Source: Lentisphaerota bacterium
Lineage (GTDB): Bacteria > Verrucomicrobiota > Kiritimatiellia > UBA8416 > VGWJ01
Assembly: GCA_016873635.1 (NCBI GenBank)
Contig: VGWJ01000001.1
Coordinates: 1-64,000 of the forward strand
DNA length: 64,000 nucleotides
Direction of reading: 5' to 3'
Within the stretch, counting starts at the first letter, position 1; each line of letters opens with the position of its first letter. Positions 48,801 to 59,074 of this stretch are shown in pieces. Position numbers and translations under genes: made by a program. The notes below the pieces were generated by a model, which saw only the letters and a list, made by a program, of their open reading frames with translations, was not told the origin of the DNA and searched no databases.

Positions 48801-48910
48801 ACCGCAAAAAAAGACTGGACGGAGGCGGGCGCGGCCACTAGTCTTCCCGCCTTTGATGCCCGCGACGGCGCGCGCGCGTGCGCGCGCGCGGAGCGGCCGG
48901 AGAAGACAGC

Positions 48911-49105
48911 GTGCCCAAACAGAAGACCAAGAAGGCGGCGGCGAAGCGGTTCAAACGCACGGCCGGCGGCAAGATCCGCTACGGGAAGGCCGGGGCGAGC
49001 CATCTGCTGTCGTCGAAAACGCGCAAGCGCAAACGCGGCCTGCGCAGCAGGCGGGTGCTGAGCGCGGTGGAAGCCAGGCGCGTCGAGCCCCTGCTGGCCA
49101 GATGA
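48911..49105 (+). CDS. rpmI: 50S ribosomal protein L35
   Basis: GTG start; [44 protein letters not shown]. Confidence 0.88.
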   Translation: MPKQKTKKAAAKRFKRTAGGKIRYGKAGASHLLSSKTRKRKRGLRSRRVLSAVEARRVEPLLAR

Positions 49106-49125
49106 TTTCTTCGGGAGGTTGACCG

Positions 49126-49482
49126 ATGCCCAGAGCGACCAATGCGCCGGCTTCGCGGCGCAGGCGAAAACGCCGCCTGGCCCTGGCGAAGGGGTTCCGG
49201 GGCGGCCGCAGCAAGCTCTTCCGCCAGGCCACGGAGGCGGTGGACCGCGCCATGCGCATGGCCACCGAGCACCGCAAGCAGAAGAAGCGCACTTACCGCG
49301 CGCTGTGGATAGCGCGGCTTTCGGCCGCCTGCCGCGAGCGCGGTCTTTCGTACAGCCGCTTTACCGAAGGCCTGCGCCGCAGGAGCGTGGGCCTCAACCG
49401 CAAGATGCTTTCCGAGATCGCCATCCACGATCCGGAAGGCTTTGGCAGGATCGTCGAAATCGCGAAGGCGGGCCTTTCGTAA
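49126..49482 (+). CDS. rplT: 50S ribosomal protein L20
   Basis: RRRRKRRLALAKGFRGGRSKLFRQATEAVDRAMRMATEHRKQKKRTYRALWIARLSAACRERGLSYSRF. Confidence 0.92.
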   Translation: MPRATNAPASRRRRKRRLALAKGFRGGRSKLFRQATEAVDRAMRMATEHRKQKKRTYRALWIARLSAACRERGLSYSRFTEGLRRRSVGLNRKMLSEIAIHDPEGFGRIVEIAKAGLS

Positions 49483-49498
49483 ATCGCTTCGCGTGGAG

Positions 49499-49528
49499 AA
49501 AGGCCATCTTTCGGGATGGCCTTTTTTT
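49499..49528 (+). terminator. Rho-independent terminator after rplT
   Basis: AAAGGCCATC-TTTCGG-GATGGCCTTTTTTT: 10-bp stem followed by T run. Confidence 0.85.
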
Positions 49529-49534
49529 GTTGCC

Positions 49535-50554
49535 ATGGACGCCGAAGGACTGCGGAGGATGAAGGATGAGGCGCAGGCCGCCTGCGCCGCCGCGGCGGAC
49601 CTCGCCGCCCTGGAACAGGTGCGCGTCAGGTACCTGGGGCGGCAGGGGCTGCTGCGCGACATCACGCCGGCTTTGAAGACGGCGCCGGCCGAACAGCGGG
49701 CGGAGCTGGGACGGCTCGCCAACGCGCTCAAGACCGCGCTGGCGGAAGCCCTGGCGGCGCGCCGCGCCGCGCTCGCGGCGGGCGCGGCGGGCGCGTCCGG
49801 GCCGCGGTTCGACTGCAGCCTGCCGGGACGCTGGCACCGGCCGGGAACGCTGCATCCGGTGTCGCGCGTGATCGCCGATACGGCCGCGATCTTCCGCACC
49901 ATGGGCTTCACCGTGGCCGACGGCCCCGACGTGGAAACCGGCTATCACAACTTCGAGGCGCTCAACACGCCGCCGCACCATCCTTCGCTCGACGCGACGG
50001 ACACCTTCTGGCTGGCCAGCGGCGAGCTGCTGCGCACGCAGACCTCGCCCGTGCAGATCCGCGTCATGGAAAGCCGCCGCCCGCCCGTGCGCGTCATCAC
50101 GCCCGGCCGCTGCTACCGCCGCGACACCACCGACGCCACGCACAGCGCGAACTTCCACCAGATCGAGGGGCTGGTCGTGGACCGCGACGTCTCGCTGGCG
50201 GACCTGAAGGGCACGCTGGCGCATTTCGCGCACCTCATGATGGGCCCGCGCGTAAAGGTGCGCTTCCGGCCGCATTTCTTCCCCTTCACGGAACCCAGCG
50301 TGGAATACGACTTCTCCTGCCACGTGTGCGGCGGCGGCGGCTGCCGCGTGTGCAAGGACAGCGGCTGGATCGAGATCGCCGGCGCGGGCATGGTGGATCC
50401 GCGCGTCTTCATGAAGGTGGGCTATGATCCCGAGGAGTTCACCGGCTTCGCCTTCGGCATGGGCGTGGAGCGCATGGCCATGATCAAGTACGGCATCACG
50501 GACATCCGCACCCTCTACGAGAACGACGTGCGGTTTCTGGAGCAGTTCCGGTGA
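49535..50554 (+). CDS. pheS: Phenylalanyl-tRNA synthetase alpha subunit
   Basis: RVRYLGRQGLLRDI, HPVSRVIADTAAIFRTMGFTVADGPDVETGYHNFEALNTPPHHP, FGMGVERMAMIKYGITDIRTLYENDVRFLEQF. Confidence 0.93.
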   Translation: MDAEGLRRMKDEAQAACAAAADLAALEQVRVRYLGRQGLLRDITPALKTAPAEQRAELGRLANALKTALAEALAARRAALAAGAAGASGPRFDCSLPGRWHRPGTLHPVSRVIADTAAIFRTMGFTVADGPDVETGYHNFEALNTPPHHPSLDATDTFWLASGELLRTQTSPVQIRVMESRRPPVRVITPGRCYRRDTTDATHSANFHQIEGLVVDRDVSLADLKGTLAHFAHLMMGPRVKVRFRPHFFPFTEPSVEYDFSCHVCGGGGCRVCKDSGWIEIAGAGMVDPRVFMKVGYDPEEFTGFAFGMGVERMAMIKYGITDIRTLYENDVRFLEQFR

Positions 50555-52956
50555 AAGTCCCGATCGCGTGGCTCAGGGAATGCGTCGACTTCGACGCGAC
50601 CCCCGGGGCGCTGGCCGAGGCGCTGACCATGTCCGGCATGGAAGTGGAGGGGATCGTCGCGGAGAAGCGCGCCCCGGACGGCGTCGTGGCCGCCCGCATC
50701 GTGGCGGTGACGCCGCATCCCGACGCGGACCGCCTGCGCCTCTGCCGGGTGGACGACGGCCGCGGCGAGGTCGAAGTCGTATGCGGCGCGGACAACGCGG
50801 CGCCGGGCGTCACGGCGCCGCTGGCGCGGCCGGGGGCTTCGCTCGCGGACGGAACGGTCGTGAGGGAAAGCGCGATCCGCGGCCGCGCGTCGGCCGGCAT
50901 GCTCTGCGCCGAGGACGAGCTCGGGCTTTCCGACGACCATTCCGGCATCATGATCCTGCCCGACGGCGTCAGGCCGGGAACGCCCCTGGCGGAAGTCCTG
51001 GGGCCGCCCGACACCGTCCTGGAGGTCGAGGTCACCTGGAACCGGCCGGACTGCCTGAGCATCATGGGCGTCGCGCGCGAGGTGGGCGCCATCTTCCGCC
51101 GGCCGGTCAGGCGTCCGGACGTGTCGTTCGCGGAAGAGGGCGGGCCGGCGGCCGCGCTGGCCGCGGTCAGGGTGGAGGATCCGGCGGGGTGCCCGCGGTA
51201 CACGGCCCGTGTTCTGACCGGCGTGCGCGTTGCGCCGTCGCCATGGTGGCTGCGGCGCCGCCTGCTGCAGTGCGGCGTGCGTCCGATCAACAACGTCGTG
51301 GACGTGACCAACTACGTGCTTCTGGAATGCGGGCATCCGCTGCACGCTTTCGATCGCGAGCGGCTGGAGGGCCGCGCGGTGGTCGTGCGGCGCGGGCGGC
51401 CGGGCGAGATCATGGCGACCATCGACGGAGCGCGGCGCAAGGTGGAAGGCCTGCTGGTGATCGCCGACGCGGCCGGGCCCGTGGCCGTGGCGGGCGTCAT
51501 GGGGGGGATGAAGAGCGAGATCCGCCCCGCGACTTCCGCCGTGCTGATCGAGAGCGCCCGCTTCCATCCGCCCGCCATCCGCGCGGCGTCGTCGGCGCTG
51601 GGGCTGAGCACGGAATCGTCGTATCGTTTCGAGCGCGGCGTGGACGGCGAGGGCGTGGACTGGGCGAGCCGCCGGGCGGCGGCGCTGATGCTGCGGACGG
51701 CGGGCGGGAGCGCGGCGCGCGGCGTCATCGATCTGTACGCCGGGCCGCCGGCGCCGCGGAGAGTGACGTGCCGTTTCGCGCGCGTGCGGTCGCTGCTGGG
51801 CATGGAGGTGCCGGCGGACGAGATCGTGGACATTCTGTCCGCGCTGGGCATGGGCGTGGCCGGGCGCACCGCGGCGGCCTGCGAAGTCGTCGCGCCCGGC
51901 TACCGGCCGGACATCGAGCTGGAGGCCGATCTGATCGAAGAGGTCGCGCGGCTGCACGGCCTGGACCGGGTTCCGGCGCCGATGCCGGCGTGCCGCGTGG
52001 CGCCGGGCGGGCCCGACGAGCAGGAGGCCCGGGCCCTGGATGGTTTACGCGCCGACCTCGCGGCGCTGGGCCTCAGCGAAATCATGAACTACAGCTTCGT
52101 GTCCGCGGACCTTCTGAAAACGGTCCCGGCGGGCGACCCGGCGACGCGGGTGGAGCTGCCCAACCCGGTCAACCGCGACCAGTCGGTCCTGCGCGACTCG
52201 CTGTTGCCGCAGATGGCGGCGACCGTCGGGCGGAACGTGTCGCGCCAGTCGTGCGATCTGGGCCTGTTCGAGATCGGCCGCACGTTCGCGCGCAAGGCGG
52301 ACGGCACGACCGCCGAGAAGACGCGCGTGGCGCTGGGCCTGCTGGGGCGGCCCGCCCGGATCGGGATGCCCGGCCGCGGCGCCGCGACCGGAGAAGAAAC
52401 GTTCCTGGAATTGAAAGGCCTCATCGAGGGCCTGTGCGTCTGCCGGCGCCTGGGCCCTCTGCAGGTGGAAAGCGTCGCGTTTCCCGCGCTTGAGGACGGC
52501 TGGGCGGTGGCTCTCCGCGCCGCCGGCGCGGTTATCGGCATGGCCGGCCTGCTGCGCGAGGACATCGCGCGCGAGTGGCGCCTGCCGGGGCCGGCCGGGC
52601 TCGCCGAGCTGGACGTGGCGGCCCTGCTGGCGGGCGCTTTCGACGTTCCGGTCTGCCGTCCGGTGCCGCTCTACCCCGCGGTGGCGCGGGACATCGCGCT
52701 GGTGGTGGACGAGAGCGTCACGCACGCCCGCGTGCTCGAGGCCATCGCCGCGGGCGCCCCCAAGGAGTTGACACAAGCCTGTCTGTTTGATACATTCCGT
52801 AGTGAGGGTATCGGCAAGGACAAGAAGAGCCTGGCCTATTCCCTCGTGTACAGGGCAATGGACCGTACCTTGACGGATGAGGATGCGAACGCGTATCATG
52901 AAGCCGTCAAGAACGTGTTGCGCAAGAAGCTGAACGCACAAATCAGAGAGGGTTAG
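50551..52956 (+). CDS. pheT: Phenylalanyl-tRNA synthetase beta subunit
   Basis: ADRLRLCRVDDG tRNA-binding domain, VTWNRPDCLSIMGVAREV, RPINNVVDVTNYVLLECGHPLHAFD, RFERGVD, C-terminal FDX-ACB. Confidence 0.93.
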   Translation: MKVPIAWLRECVDFDATPGALAEALTMSGMEVEGIVAEKRAPDGVVAARIVAVTPHPDADRLRLCRVDDGRGEVEVVCGADNAAPGVTAPLARPGASLADGTVVRESAIRGRASAGMLCAEDELGLSDDHSGIMILPDGVRPGTPLAEVLGPPDTVLEVEVTWNRPDCLSIMGVAREVGAIFRRPVRRPDVSFAEEGGPAAALAAVRVEDPAGCPRYTARVLTGVRVAPSPWWLRRRLLQCGVRPINNVVDVTNYVLLECGHPLHAFDRERLEGRAVVVRRGRPGEIMATIDGARRKVEGLLVIADAAGPVAVAGVMGGMKSEIRPATSAVLIESARFHPPAIRAASSALGLSTESSYRFERGVDGEGVDWASRRAAALMLRTAGGSAARGVIDLYAGPPAPRRVTCRFARVRSLLGMEVPADEIVDILSALGMGVAGRTAAACEVVAPGYRPDIELEADLIEEVARLHGLDRVPAPMPACRVAPGGPDEQEARALDGLRADLAALGLSEIMNYSFVSADLLKTVPAGDPATRVELPNPVNRDQSVLRDSLLPQMAATVGRNVSRQSCDLGLFEIGRTFARKADGTTAEKTRVALGLLGRPARIGMPGRGAATGEETFLELKGLIEGLCVCRRLGPLQVESVAFPALEDGWAVALRAAGAVIGMAGLLREDIAREWRLPGPAGLAELDVAALLAGAFDVPVCRPVPLYPAVARDIALVVDESVTHARVLEAIAAGAPKELTQACLFDTFRSEGIGKDKKSLAYSLVYRAMDRTLTDEDANAYHEAVKNVLRKKLNAQIREG

Positions 52957-53199
52957 CTCCGGCATCCGATGAGACGAACGGGCCGGGTTGTGAGAAACCC
53001 ATGATCCTGTGGATGAGAGATCGATTACCTGCTGCGACGTTCCCCGTCGGGGAGGCGACGCCGCGTTTGTTCGCTCGCGATGATTGCGGGGCGTTGATGA
53101 GCGCCGACGGGATGCTGTTCCGCCGGCACGGCGCGCCGTTCCGGGAAAGACGGGTAAGAGGATCGCCCCCAGGGAAAAATACCCTGCCTTGTTCGTTAA

Positions 53200-53340
53200 T
53201 AGGCTGAAATCTCTGACCCAGTAATCACATACAGGGGAGCTCGAACGCCGCGCGGCCCGAAGGCCCCTTCGGGGGGACTCGGAAAGCGTGGGATAGAGCA
53301 CCCACCTCGTTCGCGAGGTTCAGAGATGATGGCCTCTACG
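53200..53340 (+). ncRNA. ssrS: Candidate 6S RNA
   Basis: Closing stem ATCTCTGACC (53209) / GGTTCAGAGAT (~53318); inner helices GGGGAGCTC/GAGCACCC and ACGC/GCGT; GGCCCGAAGGCCCCTTCGGG apical hairpin; small 3' hairpin ACCTCGTTCGCGAGGT; located just upstream of rarA and 5-FTHF cycloligase, the classical ssrS-ygfA neighbourhood. Confidence 0.6.
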
Positions 53341-53344
53341 GCAG

Positions 53345-54742
53345 ATGGCGGGGTATTTTTCCCTCGGGGAGACCTCGTTGGATCTGTTCGAGCAGCAGTC
53401 GCCGCCCGGGGAACAGGCGGGTCCTCCCCCCCTGGCGGTGCGCATGCGGCCCCGCAACCTGGACGAGATTCTCGGCCAGGACCACATCCTTGGCCCCGGC
53501 AGGCTTCTGCGCCGGGCGGTTGAGGCGGACCGGCTCGGCAGCATCATCCTCTACGGCCCGCCGGGCAGCGGCAAGACTTCCCTGGCCGAGGTTATCGCCG
53601 CGGTAACGCGCCGCCGTTTCGAGCGCGCCAGCGGGGTTACGGCCAACGCCGCGCTGCTGCGCGCGCTCTTCCGCAAGGCCCGGCACGCCCGCGACGTCGA
53701 GGGCGCGGGCACGATCCTGTTCCTGGACGAGATTCATCGCTTCAACAAGGCCCAGCAGGATCTGCTGCTGCCGCACGTGGAGGAAGGCACGGTCACGCTG
53801 ATCGGCGCCACGACCCACAACCCCATGTTCTTCATCAACAGCCCGCTCACTTCGCGCTCGCTGGTTTTCGAGCTGCGCGCGCTGGACGAGGCCGCGGTGC
53901 GCGAACTGCTGCGGCGCGCGGTGACCGATCCCCGCGGACTGGCGGACCGGCGCGTGGTCCTGGAGGACGAGGCGGCGGCGCACCTGGCCGGCATGTGCGA
54001 GGGCGACGCGAGGCGGGCGCTGAACGCGCTGGAGATCGCGGCCCTGACCACCGCCGCCGGCGCCGACGGCCGGATCGTGATTACCCGCCGGGCGGCGGAA
54101 GACTCGATTCAGAAGAAGGCGGTGGTGTACGACCACGACGAGAACGGGCACTACGACACGATTTCGGCCTTCATCAAGAGCGTGAGGGGCTCGGATCCGC
54201 ACGCGGCGGTCTACTGGCTGGCCAAGATGCTGTACGCCGGCGAGGACCCGCGTTTCATCGCGCGGCGGCTGGTGATCCTGGCGTCGGAGGACATCGGCAA
54301 CGCCGACCCGCGGGGCCTGACCGTGGCCGTGGCGGCCATGCACGCCGCGGAGTTCGTGGGCATGCCCGAGGCGCAGTTGATTCTATCGCAGGCCACGACC
54401 TACCTGGCCACGGCGCCGAAAAGCAACGCGTCCTGCCTGGCGGTGGAGGCGGCGACGCGCGACGTGGCCGAGGGCCGCGCGCTGGCCGTTCCCGCGCACC
54501 TGAAAAACGTGCGCCTGCGCGCCGCCGGGGAGGCGGGCGGCGGGCGCGAGCCGGAATACCGCTATCCGCACGACTACGCGGGGCATTTCGTGGACCAGGA
54601 ATACGCGCCGGACGTGGCGCGCTACTACAGGCCTTCCGGCGAGGGCTACGAAGAGGTGATCGCCAAGCGCATGGCGCGCTGGGAAGAGAAGGCCGCGGCG
54701 GCGCGGCGGGCGCGGGAGCGCCGGGAGGGCGCAGAACAATGA
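53345..54742 (+). CDS. rarA: Replication-associated recombination protein A (AAA+ ATPase)
   Basis: PLAVRMRPRNLDEILGQDHILGPGRLLRRAVEADRLGSIILYGPPGSGKTSLAEVIA; FLDEIHRFNKAQQDLLLPHVEEGTVTLIGATTHNP. Confidence 0.93.
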   Translation: MAGYFSLGETSLDLFEQQSPPGEQAGPPPLAVRMRPRNLDEILGQDHILGPGRLLRRAVEADRLGSIILYGPPGSGKTSLAEVIAAVTRRRFERASGVTANAALLRALFRKARHARDVEGAGTILFLDEIHRFNKAQQDLLLPHVEEGTVTLIGATTHNPMFFINSPLTSRSLVFELRALDEAAVRELLRRAVTDPRGLADRRVVLEDEAAAHLAGMCEGDARRALNALEIAALTTAAGADGRIVITRRAAEDSIQKKAVVYDHDENGHYDTISAFIKSVRGSDPHAAVYWLAKMLYAGEDPRFIARRLVILASEDIGNADPRGLTVAVAAMHAAEFVGMPEAQLILSQATTYLATAPKSNASCLAVEAATRDVAEGRALAVPAHLKNVRLRAAGEAGGGREPEYRYPHDYAGHFVDQEYAPDVARYYRPSGEGYEEVIAKRMARWEEKAAAARRARERREGAEQ

Positions 54743-55368
54743 CCGCCGCCGGCGCGGAGAAGACGGAACGGGAGGCGCTGCGGGCGGCGAAGGCGGCGGT
54801 GCGCCGCGAAGCCGAAGCGCGGCGGCGGCGCCTGGCGCCGGACGAAGCCCTGCGGCTGAGCGGAATGGCGCAGGCGCGCGTCACGGCCCTGCCCGAGTTC
54901 GAGGCCGCGGGGCTGGTGTGCTGCTATCTCGCCTTGCGCGGCGAAACGGACACGGCCCTGATAATCGCGGCGTGCCGGGAACGGGGCATCGGCCTGTGCG
55001 TGCCGGCGCGCCGGCCGGAGGGGACGTACGGTCTGGCGCGGCTGCGGCCGGATACGCGCCTGACGCGCGGCCCGCTGGGCGTGGCCGAGCCGGAGGACAG
55101 GGAGTGGGTGGCCCTGGAAGAGGTCGCGCTGGCCGTTGTGCCCGGCGTGGCCTTCGACCTGCGCGGCGGCCGGGTCGGGCGGGGCGGGGGGCATATCGAC
55201 CGCCTGCTGGCCGCGGATACGGGCGGCAAGCTCTTTGCGGTGGGACTGGCGTTCGAGTGTCAGGTCTTCGAGCGCGTTCCCGTGGCGGAACACGATCGCC
55301 GCATGCAGGCGGTCGTGACGGAGTCAAGAACCATTCGGAGCGCTGCTCCGTTCGGGAAAGGGAGGTGA
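54739..55368 (+). CDS. 5-formyltetrahydrofolate cyclo-ligase
   Basis: LVCCYLALRGETDTALIIAACRERGIGLCVPA; VVPGVAFDLRGGRVGRGGGHIDRLLA. Confidence 0.85.
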   Translation: MTAAGAEKTEREALRAAKAAVRREAEARRRRLAPDEALRLSGMAQARVTALPEFEAAGLVCCYLALRGETDTALIIAACRERGIGLCVPARRPEGTYGLARLRPDTRLTRGPLGVAEPEDREWVALEEVALAVVPGVAFDLRGGRVGRGGGHIDRLLAADTGGKLFAVGLAFECQVFERVPVAEHDRRMQAVVTESRTIRSAAPFGKGR

Positions 55369-55372
55369 AGGG

Positions 55373-56926
55373 ATGAATACGGCAGCCGTGGCGGCAATCA
55401 CGGGAATCATCGCGCTGTGCGCGGGGTATCTCGTGCGGTGGTGGTTGAGCAAGGTCTCCGTGGACAGTAGCGAGGCGCGCGCGAAGCAGGCGCTCGCCGA
55501 GGCCAGGCGCGAAGCGGAGACGATGCGGAAGGAAGCGCAGATACACACCAAGGCCGAGGCCATCAAGCTCCGCGAAACCTTCGACAAGACCACGGAGGCG
55601 CGGCGCAAGGAGCTGGCCGATCTGGAAGCGCGCCTGGCGGAACGGGAAGCCAACCTGGACCGCAAGGTGGCCATGCTCGACAAGAAGGACCGCGCGCTGG
55701 AAGAACGCGCGGCCGAAGTCGAGAAGCGCACGGCGGATCTGGCCGAGGCCCGCGCGCGCGTCGCGAAGCAGGAAGCGGAGCAGCGCGACGCCCTGCAGCG
55801 CGTCGCGGGCATGAGCCGCGACCAGGCGCGCCAGGCGCTCATGGAGCGCGTGGAAAAGGAGATTCAGAGCGAAGTGGGCGGGTTCATCCGGCGGCGCCAG
55901 GAGCAGGCGAAGGAGACGGCCGAGCGCGACGCGCGGGAGATCGTGGCGCTGGCCATCGAGCGCTACGCCGTCTCGCACGCCAGCGAGATGATGACCAGCA
56001 CCGTGGCCCTGCCCAGCGACGACATGAAAGGGCGCATCATCGGCCGGGAGGGCCGCAACATCCGCGCCCTGGAAGCGGCCACCGGGGTGAACGTGCTCAT
56101 CGACGACACGCCGGAGGCCGTCGTCATCTCCGGCTTCGATCCGGTGCGGCGCGAGATCGCGCGCCAGTCGCTGGAGCGCCTCATCGCGGACGGGCGCATC
56201 CACCCCGCGCGGATCGAAGAAGTCGTGGCCAAGGCGACGGAAAGCATGGACGAGAGCATGCGCAAAGCCGGCGAGGAGGCGGCCTTCATGGCCGGCGTGG
56301 AAAACGTCAGCCCGGAGCTGATCCGCATGCTGGGCCGCCTGAAGTACCGGACCAGCTACACGCAGAACGTGCTGCAGCACTGCATCGAGGTGTCGCACCT
56401 CATGGGCGTGATGGCCGGCGAGCTCAACCTGGACGTCTCGTTGGCGAAGCGCATCGGGCTGTTTCACGACATCGGAAAATCGATGGACCACGAGGTCGAG
56501 GGCGGTCACGCCGTGATCGGCGCCGACGTGCTGCGGCGGCACAGCGAGCCGCAGCTCCTGATCAACGCGGTGGCGGCGCACCACGAGGAGGTCGAGGCGG
56601 AGAGCATCTACGCCCTCCTGGCCGCGGCGGCGGACGCGATCTCCAGCTCGCGCGTGGGCGCGCGGTCGGAGACCACCGACATCTACGTCAAGCGCCTCGA
56701 GCACCTGGAATCCATCGCCAACGGGTTCGACGGCGTGGAGCGCAGCTACGCGATCCAGGCCGGGCGCGAGGTGCGCGTCATCGTCGCGCCGCAGAAGATC
56801 GACGACAACGGCGCGGTGGTGCTCGCGCGGGACATCAGCAAGAAGATCGAGGCGGAGCTGCAGTATCCGGGCCAGATCAAGGTCATCGTGATCCGCGAAA
56901 CGCGCTGCGTGGAATACGCGCGCTGA
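55373..56926 (+). CDS. rny: Ribonuclease Y
   Basis: N-terminal TM, long coiled coil, KH (LPSDDMKGRIIGREGRNIRALEAATGVNVLIDDTPEAVVISGFDPVRREIARQSLERLI) and HD domain. Confidence 0.94.
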   Translation: MNTAAVAAITGIIALCAGYLVRWWLSKVSVDSSEARAKQALAEARREAETMRKEAQIHTKAEAIKLRETFDKTTEARRKELADLEARLAEREANLDRKVAMLDKKDRALEERAAEVEKRTADLAEARARVAKQEAEQRDALQRVAGMSRDQARQALMERVEKEIQSEVGGFIRRRQEQAKETAERDAREIVALAIERYAVSHASEMMTSTVALPSDDMKGRIIGREGRNIRALEAATGVNVLIDDTPEAVVISGFDPVRREIARQSLERLIADGRIHPARIEEVVAKATESMDESMRKAGEEAAFMAGVENVSPELIRMLGRLKYRTSYTQNVLQHCIEVSHLMGVMAGELNLDVSLAKRIGLFHDIGKSMDHEVEGGHAVIGADVLRRHSEPQLLINAVAAHHEEVEAESIYALLAAAADAISSSRVGARSETTDIYVKRLEHLESIANGFDGVERSYAIQAGREVRVIVAPQKIDDNGAVVLARDISKKIEAELQYPGQIKVIVIRETRCVEYAR

Positions 56927-56968
56927 TCCGCGGGATGAAAGACCGGCGCGCGTAATCGGGGACAAACC

Positions 56969-57748
56969 ATGGACATGAAAGTGCTGGCGGTGGGGGATAT
57001 CGTGGGCGAGCCCGGCCGGGCCTTGTTCGCCCGCGTGGCCGGGCGCCTGAAGGCGGCCGGCAAGGTGGACGCAATCGTGGCCAACGCCGAGAACGCGGCC
57101 GGGGGAAGGGGCGTCACGGCGCGGCTGGCCGCGGACCTGCTCGCGGCGGGCGCCGACGTTCTGACCCTGGGCGACCACGCCTGGGATCAGAAGGAAACGC
57201 GCGGGCTGCTTGACCAGGAGCCGCGCCTGATCCGTCCGGCGAACTTCGCGCCGGGCTGTCCGGGGCGCGGCTGGACGAAGGTCGAGACGGCCAGGGGCGC
57301 CCTGACGGTTGTGAACCTCATGGGGCGCGTTTTCATGAGTGCCTGCGACAGCCCGTTCCGGACCGTGGACGCGCTTCTGGCGGACGGGCGCCTGCGGGGC
57401 CCGCTGCTGGTGGACATGCACGCCGAGGCCACCTCGGAAAAGATCGTCATCGGGCGCTATCTGGACGGGCGCGTCAGCGCCGTGGTCGGAACGCATACCC
57501 ACGTTCAGACCAGCGACGAGCACATCCTGCCCAGGGGAACCGCGTATATTACCGACCTGGGCATGACCGGCGCCCTTGACTCGGCTCTCGGCCGGGACCT
57601 GAATTCGGTGCTTTCCGTGTTTCTTACGGGCATGCCGGAGCGTTTCAAGGTGGCCGCGGGCGACGCGGTGCTGGAAGGCGCGCTGATCACGCTTGACGCC
57701 GCCACGGGCCGGGCGAAGAAGATCGCCCGCGTGCGGGAAAGGGAGTAA
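56969..57748 (+). CDS. YmdB-family metallophosphoesterase
   Basis: KVLAVGDIVGEPGRALFARV, VANAENAAGGRGVTARLAADLLAAGADVLTLGDHAWDQKE, VDMHAEATSEKIVIGRYLDGRVSAVVGTHTHVQTSDEHILPRGTAYITDLGMTG; follows rny. Confidence 0.9.
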   Translation: MDMKVLAVGDIVGEPGRALFARVAGRLKAAGKVDAIVANAENAAGGRGVTARLAADLLAAGADVLTLGDHAWDQKETRGLLDQEPRLIRPANFAPGCPGRGWTKVETARGALTVVNLMGRVFMSACDSPFRTVDALLADGRLRGPLLVDMHAEATSEKIVIGRYLDGRVSAVVGTHTHVQTSDEHILPRGTAYITDLGMTGALDSALGRDLNSVLSVFLTGMPERFKVAAGDAVLEGALITLDAATGRAKKIARVRERE

Positions 57749-57805
57749 GCGGGCGGATGCGGCGGGAGCGGCGTGCGTTCCCCGCCGGAGACGGGGAGGG
57801 AAGGG

Positions 57806-59074
57806 GTGCCGGACGTGACCAAGGTCTACACGGTGACCGAGCTGACGCGCCTGATCAAGGGCACGCTTGAGCGCGCGGTGGGCGAGGTGTGGGTGGAAGG
57901 CGAGCTGTCGAACGTGCGGCGGCCCGCGTCGGGCCATCTCTACTTCACGATCAAGGACGCCGGGTCGCAGCTCAGCGCCGTGATGTTCCGGGGCGCGCGC
58001 GGCGGGCTGAAGTTCGAGCCGGCCGACGGGTTGGCCGTGCGGGCTTCCGGCGAGATCACCGTCTACGAGCCTTACGGCAATTACCAGATCGTCGTCCGGC
58101 GCATGGAGCAGAGCGGCCTGGGCGCGCTGCAGGCGCGTTTCGAGGCGCTGAAGGAGAAACTGCGCGCGGAAGGGCTGTTCGCGGCGGAGCGCAAGAAACC
58201 CATGCCGCTGTTGCCGCAGCACGTGGGCGTGGTGACCTCCGAGACCGGCGCGGCGCTGCGCGATATCCTCAACGTCGTGACGCGGCGCTTCCCGAACCTG
58301 CACCTGGTACTGGCGCCGGTGCGCGTGCAGGGGGAGGGGGCGGCGGCCGAGATTGCCGCGGCCATCGACCTGCTCAACCGGCGGGGGGGGCTGGACGTGA
58401 TGATCGTCGGCCGCGGCGGGGGGAGCCTGGAGGATCTGTGGTGTTTCAACGAGGAAAGCGTGGCGCGGGCCATCGCGCGTTCCGCGATTCCGGTGATTTC
58501 GGCCGTGGGCCACGAGATCGACTTCACGATCAGCGATTTCGTCGCGGACCTGCGCGCGCCCACGCCGTCGGCCGCGGCCGAGCTGGTGGTGGGCACCAAG
58601 GAGGCGTTCGAGGGCCGGTTGAGCGAGCTGGCGCGGCTGATCCGGCGCGCGGCCGTGGAGACGGGACTGAGGGCGCGCAACCGCCTGCTGGCCGCGGAGC
58701 GAAGCTACGTCTTCCGGGAGCCCGGCAATCTGGTGCGGCGCTTCGAAGACCGCCTGGAGCGGCTGGGCCTGAGCATGGCGCACAGCGCGACGGGCCGGCT
58801 GCGGACCGCGCAGCAGCGCGTGGACGACGGCGGCCTGCGGCTGGGCCATGCCTGCGCGCTCGCGCGCCAGGCGCGCGCGCAGAACGTGAACCGGCTGGCG
58901 TCGCAGCTCAAGGCCCTGGATCCCCTGGCGGTCCTGGCGCGCGGCTACAGCGTGACCTGCGACGCCTCGGGCAAAGCCGTGACCGACGCGGCGGCGGTGT
59001 CAAGCGGTGACCGCCTCCTCACGCGCCTGGCCCGGGGCCGCATCGAATCCGAAGTCACCGCGACACGGCGCTGA
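57806..59074 (+). CDS. xseA: Exodeoxyribonuclease VII large subunit
   Basis: [104 protein letters not shown]. Confidence 0.93.
   Translation: [422 protein letters not shown]

Noticed and set aside
54881-58849. 1322-aa minus-strand ORF
   Set aside because: Antisense shadow of 5-FTHF cycloligase, rny, ymdB-like and xseA; His/Arg/Ala-rich with no family motifs, as expected in GC-rich DNA.
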